Assembly: GCA_028227525.1 (NCBI GenBank)
Contig: JAOJAE010000025.1
Location: forward strand, 1 to 10,707
Direction: 5' to 3'
Length of the DNA stretch: 10,707 bases
DNA from: Candidatus Pelagibacter sp.
GTDB lineage: Bacteria; Pseudomonadota; Alphaproteobacteria; Pelagibacterales; Pelagibacteraceae
The position numbers were made by a program, and so were the translations under genes. This document shows, one piece after another, positions 6,575-10,707 of this stretch (position 1 is the first letter of the stretch; each line of letters begins with the position of its first letter). The notes beneath the pieces were generated by a model. It saw only the letters and a program-made list of their open reading frames with translations. It searched no databases and had not been told where the DNA came from.

Positions 6575-7246
6575 TTAATTATTCTTTAATACATTAATTT
6601 CTTGAAGAAAAGAAGGCAAGTTCTTAATCTTATAATCTATATATGGTTTGTCCGAGTCTTTTTTAGCAAAGGTCTCTTCATTTTCTAACCAACAAGTTTT
6701 CATTCCTAAATTCTTAGCTTGCTCTAAATTGTGAGCAATATCTTCAATTAAAATTGATTGATTTGGATCTAAATCAAATTTTTTTATCAATTTTTGATAT
6801 GGATCTAAGTGCGGTTTTGGAACATAGTTTGCATCAGTTATATCAAAGGCTCCATCAAATAATCCTTCTATACCAAGTTGTTTTGTAACATTTTCAACGT
6901 GTGCATGAGATCCATTGGTAAAAATAATCTTTTTTTCTTTTAACTTAATAAGTTCTTCTCTTAAAATTTCATCTTTTGGAAGCCAACTAATATCAATGTC
7001 GTGAACAAATTCTAAAAATTCTTGTGGATCAATATTATCATGGTTCATTAGGCCCGAAAGTGTTGTTCCGTACTCATAAAAGTATTTTTTTTGAATTTCT
7101 TTTGCTTTTACTAGATCAACATTAAATTTTTCAGAGATGAAAGAGGACATCTTTTTATCTACTTCTGAAAAAACTTGAGTTTGACCGCTATAAAGAGTGT
7201 TATCAAGATCAAATATCCAATATTTTATATCAATTAAATCTTTCAT
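6575..7246 (-). CDS. HAD-family hydrolase, pyrimidine 5'-nucleotidase type
   Basis: A 223-residue HAD phosphatase with all four motifs. Motif I is FDLDNTL (12-18) with nucleophile Asp13 and acid/base Asp15. Motif II is FTNGS (109-113) with Thr110. Motif III is KPH with Lys144. Motif IV is IEDIAHN (167-173) with Glu168 and Asp169. A helical C1 cap lies between motifs I and II. The DLDNTLY and FTNGSHAHV pattern is that of the HAD-IA subgroup annotated as pyrimidine 5'-nucleotidase (SDT1/Phm8-like), so a nucleoside monophosphate is a reasonable but unproven substrate. Its ATG overlaps the argB TGA (ATGA, 7246-7243), which suggests translational coupling. From memory, a phosphatase of this subgroup commonly sits between argB and dapD in alphaproteobacteria. 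A housekeeping role tied to the amino acid genes is possible but not shown. Confidence 0.88.
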   Translation of the reverse strand: MKDLIDIKYWIFDLDNTLYSGQTQVFSEVDKKMSSFISEKFNVDLVKAKEIQKKYFYEYGTTLSGLMNHDNIDPQEFLEFVHDIDISWLPKDEILREELIKLKEKKIIFTNGSHAHVENVTKQLGIEGLFDGAFDITDANYVPKPHLDPYQKLIKKFDLDPNQSILIEDIAHNLEQAKNLGMKTCWLENEETFAKKDSDKPYIDYKIKNLPSFLQEINVLKNN

Positions 7247-8109
7247 TGTCTTATTAAGGTTCCTGATCCTTTGTCAGATAATAGTTCAAAAAGAATAGAA
7301 TGGTTTTTACGACCATCAATAATAACAACACCTTTTACTCCATTACTTGCAACATCTAAACAATTGTTAATTTTAGGAATCATCCCTCCAGTAATAGTTT
7401 CATTTTCAATTAACTCTTTTATTGAATTTGAATTAATTTCAGGAATTAGTTTTTGGTTATTATCTAAAACACCCTCAACATCACTCATAATTATTAGTCT
7501 TCTAGCTTCAATTTTTTTTGCAATTGATCCTGCTGCTGTATCAGCATTTATATTGTATGTTTGATTATTTTCATCCAAGCCCAAAGGTGCAATTACCGGA
7601 ACCTTTTTATTGTTAACAATTTTATCAATAATATTTTTATTTATGTCAGTAGGTGTTCCAACAAACCCTAGTTCATCATTTTCTTTAATTACACTAATAA
7701 TATTATTGTTTTTAGAATTAACCGTTTCACTATTACAAGACTCATTTTTCAAAGCTTCAACTATTTCGTGATTAAATTCTATTAACACTTTTTCGACTAC
7801 TTCGATAGTTTCTTTTCCTGTAACCCTAAGTCCTTTAATAAATTCACTTTTAATTCCAAGTTCATTTAACTTATTACTTATTCTTTTGCCCCCACCATGT
7901 ACAACTATCGGAATAAAGCCCAACTTATTAAGTGTAGTAATATCTTTTATAAAAATATTAAATAAGTTTTGATCAACTAGAACACTACCGCCACATTTTA
8001 TGACGATGTATTCATCGTTATATTTTTCTAGATATCTTTTTACTTCATTAATTGAAGGACCATCTGATGGAAGGATTTTATTTAACTCTTCTTCTTTGAC
8101 TTCCAGCAT
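7243..8109 (-). CDS. argB: Acetylglutamate kinase
   Basis: Phosphorylates N-acetylglutamate in arginine biosynthesis (amino acid kinase family, cytoplasmic). The 288-residue protein shows IKCGGSVL (37-44) with ATP-binding Lys38, HGGGKRI (71-77), GLRVTG (93-98) with substrate-binding Arg95, NINADTAAG (186-194), SDVEGVL (209-215) and GGMIPK (241-246) with Lys246. About 30 residues precede the first beta strand, and NHSILFELLSDKGSGT stands near the C-terminus. Both features resemble the arginine-sensitive hexameric enzymes rather than E. coli ArgB, so feedback inhibition by arginine is likely. A linker at about 122-136 is Asn/Ser-rich. The start overlaps the yidC stop by one base (TAATG), and the stop overlaps the phosphatase start by four bases. 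Confidence 0.97.
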   Translation of the reverse strand: MLEVKEEELNKILPSDGPSINEVKRYLEKYNDEYIVIKCGGSVLVDQNLFNIFIKDITTLNKLGFIPIVVHGGGKRISNKLNELGIKSEFIKGLRVTGKETIEVVEKVLIEFNHEIVEALKNESCNSETVNSKNNNIISVIKENDELGFVGTPTDINKNIIDKIVNNKKVPVIAPLGLDENNQTYNINADTAAGSIAKKIEARRLIIMSDVEGVLDNNQKLIPEINSNSIKELIENETITGGMIPKINNCLDVASNGVKGVVIIDGRKNHSILFELLSDKGSGTLIRQ

Positions 8110-9785
8110 TAAGTGGTTGTTTTAATAGTAGTTCTTTTCATAATGAACACTTGTTGAGCCATTGTTAAAATATTATTAACAGTCCAGTAAATAACTAATC
8201 CTGCAGGGAATGGAGCTAAAATTATTGTAAGGAATAGTGGAAAGAACATAAATATTTTTGCCTGCATTGGATCTGTTGGTGCTGGATTAAGTTTTTGTTG
8301 GATAAACATTGATACACCCATTGCAATAGGCCAAGCACCAATCATTAAAAATGAAGGAACATCGTAGGGCAATAAACCAAATAAATTGAAAAGAGATGTT
8401 GGATCTCTTTCTGATAAATCTTGTATCCATCCAAAAAATGGCATTTGTCTCATTTCAATTGTTACAAACAATACTTTGTATAATGCAAAAAATACTGGAA
8501 TTTGAACCAGTATAGGCAAACAACCAGACATAGGATTAACTTTCTCTTTTTTATAAAGTGCCATCATTTCTTGCTGTAATTTCATTTTGTCATCTTTATG
8601 AAGCTCTTTAAGTCTTGCCATTTCAGGCTGAAGAGCTTTCATTTTTGCCATGCTTCTAAATGAAAAGTTTGCAAGTGGAAAGAATGCTAATCGAATACAA
8701 ATTGTGATAGCAATGATAGCAAGACCATAGTTTCCAAGCAACTTAAAGAAATAATCTATACCGTGGAATAGTGGCTTTGTAATAAAATATAAAAATCCCC
8801 AATCAATTGCTAAATCAAACTTATCTATATTTAAAGACTCAGCATATCCATCAATTATATCAACTCTTTTTGCAGCCACTATTACTTGTAACTTATCTTC
8901 GATACTTGAGTTTCCTCTAAGTTCTAATGGATCTGTAGCAACAAAATTAGCTCGAAACTTATCTTTATAATCAAAAGTAGTTTTAAATTCTTTACCACTT
9001 GGTGGAATTAGTGATGTGATCCAAAACTTATCTGAAATTCCAAGCCATCCTTTTTGAGAAGTTCTTGAAAACTTTTCTTCTTGAATATCATCGTAATCTT
9101 CTTCAATTAATTCCTCATCCAATGTTGCAATAAGCCCTTCGTGAAGAATGTAAAAATTTGAAATATCCGGAATTTCTTTTCTTATAATTTGTCCATAAGA
9201 ATAAAAATCATAATTTTTATTTGTTGAATTGATTACTTTTTGGTTAATTGTGAATAAAAAATTGTCATCTAAAGTTATTTGTTTTTCAAAAGTAATTCCC
9301 TGATCATTAGTCCAAGACAATTTAACAGGTGATTGGTTAGTAAGTTTACTATTTCCTAATACAGACCATACAGAGTTTGAATCTGGGATATCAATATTTT
9401 TATCAGTAGTAATAAATCCACTTTCTATGAAGTAGCCATCTTTGGTATTTCTTGGTGATAAAAGTTTGACCTTTTCATCACTTTCTAATGCAACATTATA
9501 TTCTTTAAAGGTTAAGTCATCTATTGCTGCACCTTTTAAAGAAATTGAGCCAACAATGCTTTGGTTTTCAAACTGAATTCTTTTATTTTGGCTTAAAGCC
9601 TCATCTCTAGTTATTTCAGTAACAGTTTCTTTTTGATCCAAACTAGGGGCATCTGAATTTTGTTCAGTTTTATTTTTTTCTGCTAATTGTTCTTTTGTAA
9701 TTGGTGGTGGTGCAAAAAAAAGTGAATACAGAATAATCACTGCGGCTGACAAAGAAATAGCTGCAATTACGTTTTTAGTGTCCAT
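8109..9785 (-). CDS. yidC: Membrane protein insertase YidC
   Basis: Inner-membrane insertase and chaperone that places proteins in the membrane with or without SecYEG. The 558-residue protein has the Gram-negative layout. An N-terminal membrane segment (about 6-25) is followed by a large periplasmic domain (about 26-335). The conserved core of five further membrane segments starts near residue 352. Arg365 in ICIRLAFFPL corresponds to the conserved groove arginine. The coiled-coil hairpin is at about 375-415 (KMKALQPEMARLKELHKDD), and the NPMSGCLPILVQIPVFFALY signature is at 417-436. The final segment is APFPAGLVIYWTVNN. The periplasmic domain carries a very acidic patch at 223-237. Its ATG follows the yidD stop with no gap, and it is part of the classic rpmH-rnpA-yidD-yidC cluster. 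Confidence 0.98.
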   Translation of the reverse strand: MDTKNVIAAISLSAAVIILYSLFFAPPPITKEQLAEKNKTEQNSDAPSLDQKETVTEITRDEALSQNKRIQFENQSIVGSISLKGAAIDDLTFKEYNVALESDEKVKLLSPRNTKDGYFIESGFITTDKNIDIPDSNSVWSVLGNSKLTNQSPVKLSWTNDQGITFEKQITLDDNFLFTINQKVINSTNKNYDFYSYGQIIRKEIPDISNFYILHEGLIATLDEELIEEDYDDIQEEKFSRTSQKGWLGISDKFWITSLIPPSGKEFKTTFDYKDKFRANFVATDPLELRGNSSIEDKLQVIVAAKRVDIIDGYAESLNIDKFDLAIDWGFLYFITKPLFHGIDYFFKLLGNYGLAIIAITICIRLAFFPLANFSFRSMAKMKALQPEMARLKELHKDDKMKLQQEMMALYKKEKVNPMSGCLPILVQIPVFFALYKVLFVTIEMRQMPFFGWIQDLSERDPTSLFNLFGLLPYDVPSFLMIGAWPIAMGVSMFIQQKLNPAPTDPMQAKIFMFFPLFLTIILAPFPAGLVIYWTVNNILTMAQQVFIMKRTTIKTTT

Positions 9786-10037
9786 CTACTTTTTAACTTT
9801 CATTTGTTTTTTTACTGGATCAAAACCATCTCCCCCACCTAAAAATTTTATAGGATGACAAGATAAAATTCTTTTTAAGCTCATGAAGCTACCTTTTGCT
9901 AAACCAAATTCTTTTAAGGCCTCTATGCTATATTCAGAGCAGGTTGGTAAATATCTACAAGACTGACCAAGTAATGGACTGATTAGAAATTTATAACCTT
10001 TGATAAATTTAATTAAAATATTTGTGAAAATGTTCAT
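9786..10037 (-). CDS. yidD: Membrane protein insertion efficiency factor YidD
   Basis: Small membrane-associated protein that assists YidC-dependent insertion; its biochemical action is not fully defined. The 83-residue product begins with an amphipathic helix (IFTNILIKFIKGYKFLISPL) likely to lie on the inner membrane. It then shows the family signature CRYLPTCSEYS (27-37), LKRILSCHP (54-62) and GGGDGFDPV (67-75). The three conserved cysteines (27, 33, 60) are all present. The ATG overlaps the rnpA TAA by one base (TAATG, 10039-10035), and yidC starts immediately after its TAG. The length is normal for the family. Confidence 0.96.
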   Translation of the reverse strand: MNIFTNILIKFIKGYKFLISPLLGQSCRYLPTCSEYSIEALKEFGLAKGSFMSLKRILSCHPIKFLGGGDGFDPVKKQMKVKK

Positions 10038-10378
10038 TATTTAATTTTTTCTAAATCCTGAAATAGAGTTTCTTTTATATTTTTGTACTCATTGTTTAGC
10101 ATAGTTGACTTAGCAATAACAAGATATGAATAGTTGAATTTTAATGTTATTTTTTTTACTGCTTCATTAACAATATTTCTTAACCTACGTTTAATCTTAT
10201 TTCTTTTAACAGCATTACCAATTTTCTTTTTGGTTACAAAACTAATATTTAGTTTGCTGTTATCTTTATTAGCTAGATTGCCAAAAAAAATTGTAACATA
10301 TTTGTTAGAAATTTTTTTTTGCTTTAGTAGATTTTTGAATTCCTCGTTTTTTGAAAGAGCAAGTATTTTGCTTTTCAT
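10037..10378 (-). CDS. rnpA: Ribonuclease P protein component
   Basis: Protein subunit of RNase P, which with the catalytic RNA trims the 5' leader of precursor tRNAs. The 113-residue, strongly basic product carries the diagnostic RNR motif GNAVKRNKIKRRLR (54-67), preceded by the beta-strand segment NISFVTKKKI, with a typical LVIAK strand later. Its identity is supported by position: rpmH ends 4 bp upstream and yidD follows with a one-base overlap. No Shine-Dalgarno sequence is visible in the TAGATAAATG junction, so translation may depend on ribosomes arriving from rpmH. Confidence 0.96.
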   Translation of the reverse strand: MKSKILALSKNEEFKNLLKQKKISNKYVTIFFGNLANKDNSKLNISFVTKKKIGNAVKRNKIKRRLRNIVNEAVKKITLKFNYSYLVIAKSTMLNNEYKNIKETLFQDLEKIK

Positions 10379-10382
10379 TTAT

Positions 10383-10523
10383 CTAGACTGATACGGTTAA
10401 CGATTTTCTTCCTCTTGCTCTTCTTCTAGCTAAAAGTTTTTGTCCACCCTTAGTTTTCATTTTTGATCTAAAGCCATGTTTTCTGGCTCTTTTAACGTTA
10501 GATGGTTGATATGTTCGCTTCAT
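10383..10523 (-). CDS. rpmH: 50S ribosomal protein L34
   Basis: This 46-codon gene was read directly from the minus strand: ATG at 10523-10521, TAG at 10385-10383. The product starts [19 protein letters not shown] and continues with [20 protein letters not shown], the near-invariant L34 sequence; length (46) is exactly that of most bacterial L34 proteins. L34 is a late-assembling, very basic protein of the large ribosomal subunit. The gene is first in the minus-strand run, 4 bp before rnpA, and is preceded by a good promoter. Several codons locally raise G/C content, as expected for the arginine-rich sequence. Confidence 0.98.
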   Translation of the reverse strand: MKRTYQPSNVKRARKHGFRSKMKTKGGQKLLARRRARGRKSLTVSV

Positions 10524-10555
10524 AAAATGTGATTAAAATTTATTAATTTTCGCCC

Positions 10556-10584
10556 TTTATAGTAATTAAATATATAAATAGCAA
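10556..10584 (-). promoter_or_regulatory. Sigma70-like promoter for rpmH operon
   Basis: Reading the minus strand, TTGCTA (10584-10579) and TATAAA (10561-10556) are separated by exactly 17 bases. They match the sigma70 consensus at 4 of 6 and 5 of 6 positions. GGGCG follows, with a likely transcription start about 7 bases downstream (near 10549), giving a leader of roughly 26 nt before the rpmH ATG. This is the only intergenic region over 30 bp in the whole minus-strand unit, and the short run of G/C after the -10 stands out. AT-rich DNA gives many chance -10 matches, but the spacing and position here are good. Confidence 0.6.
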
Positions 10585-10615
10585 ATAGAAGATTTTATAA
10601 ATTGTATTAGATTCA

Positions 10616-10707
10616 ATGGAAAAAACTAAAAAAATTAAAATATTTGTAGGGTTATTTTATATAACAGCCATTTGTTTATTTTTATATTTTTTCTTTTCAA
10701 AATTTAG
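10616..10707 (+). CDS. N-terminus of an unidentified membrane protein, cut by window end
   Basis: An ATG at 10616 opens a frame that continues to the window edge, with 30 codons visible. The peptide starts MEKTKKIKIF and then has a strongly hydrophobic stretch of about 20 residues (VGLFYITAICLFLYFFF). The basic start followed by a hydrophobic helix fits an inner-membrane protein or an uncleaved signal anchor. An in-frame TAA at 10598 with no other usual start after it supports this ATG. It is transcribed divergently from rpmH across a 92-bp gap. The family cannot be named from so little sequence. Confidence 0.6.
   Translation, partial: MEKTKKIKIFVGLFYITAICLFLYFFFSKF

Noticed and set aside
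7271..7564. Plus-strand reading frame of 97 codons inside argB
   Set aside because: It mirrors argB motifs such as NADTAAG; the hydrophobic product is a by-product of the antisense reading, and it has no start signal.
10134..10391. Plus-strand hydrophobic reading frame of 85 codons over rnpA
   Set aside because: Antisense of the Lys/Arg-rich rnpA gives Phe/Leu-rich codons that imitate membrane segments. rnpA is certain from its RNR motif and context.
10524..10615. Replication origin next to rpmH
   Set aside because: rpmH is near oriC in some bacteria, but I see no DnaA boxes (TTATCCACA-like) in the 92-bp gap and no dnaA or dnaN in the window.

Overview
The window is a very AT-rich, tightly packed bacterial chromosome segment. 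Gene order, extreme A+T content, intergenic gaps mostly under 30 bp and protein character (Lys/Asn/Ile-rich) all suggest an alphaproteobacterium with a streamlined genome of the SAR11/Pelagibacterales type. That lineage call is an inference from content, not from a marker gene. No tRNA, rRNA, CRISPR array, insertion sequence or phage gene is visible.

Left arm (2-3129, plus strand): the 3' part of an unrecognised, probably helical protein is followed by peptide deformylase (def), methionyl-tRNA formyltransferase (fmt) and tRNA pseudouridine synthase (truA). Together these handle N-terminal formylation and deformylation and tRNA modification.

Right arm (3109-10523, minus strand, read right to left): one continuous run of ten genes, rpmH - rnpA - yidD - yidC - argB - HAD phosphatase - dapD - dapE - HDAC-like deacetylase - SET-domain protein. 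Many junctions overlap by 1-4 bp (TAATG, ATGA, GTGA), which suggests translational coupling. A good sigma70-like promoter (TTGCTA-17-TATAAA) sits just upstream of rpmH, which was found by direct reading because it is only 46 codons long. The run covers ribosome and RNase P components, membrane-protein insertion, arginine synthesis (argB) and diaminopimelate/lysine synthesis (dapD, dapE).

The two arms converge and overlap by 21 bp, truA against the SET-domain gene. The most interesting region is this convergence point. There a SET-domain protein-lysine methyltransferase with a complete CxCx4C post-SET zinc motif lies directly downstream of an HDAC-superfamily deacetylase with all catalytic residues, itself translationally coupled to dapE. 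A second unexpected signal is a GC-only hairpin followed by seven T residues inside fmt, which looks like an intrinsic terminator or attenuator within a coding region.

At the right edge, a plus-strand gene for a membrane protein begins divergently from rpmH and runs off the window. All metabolic and translation genes look intact. The only incomplete genes are the two cut by the window edges.
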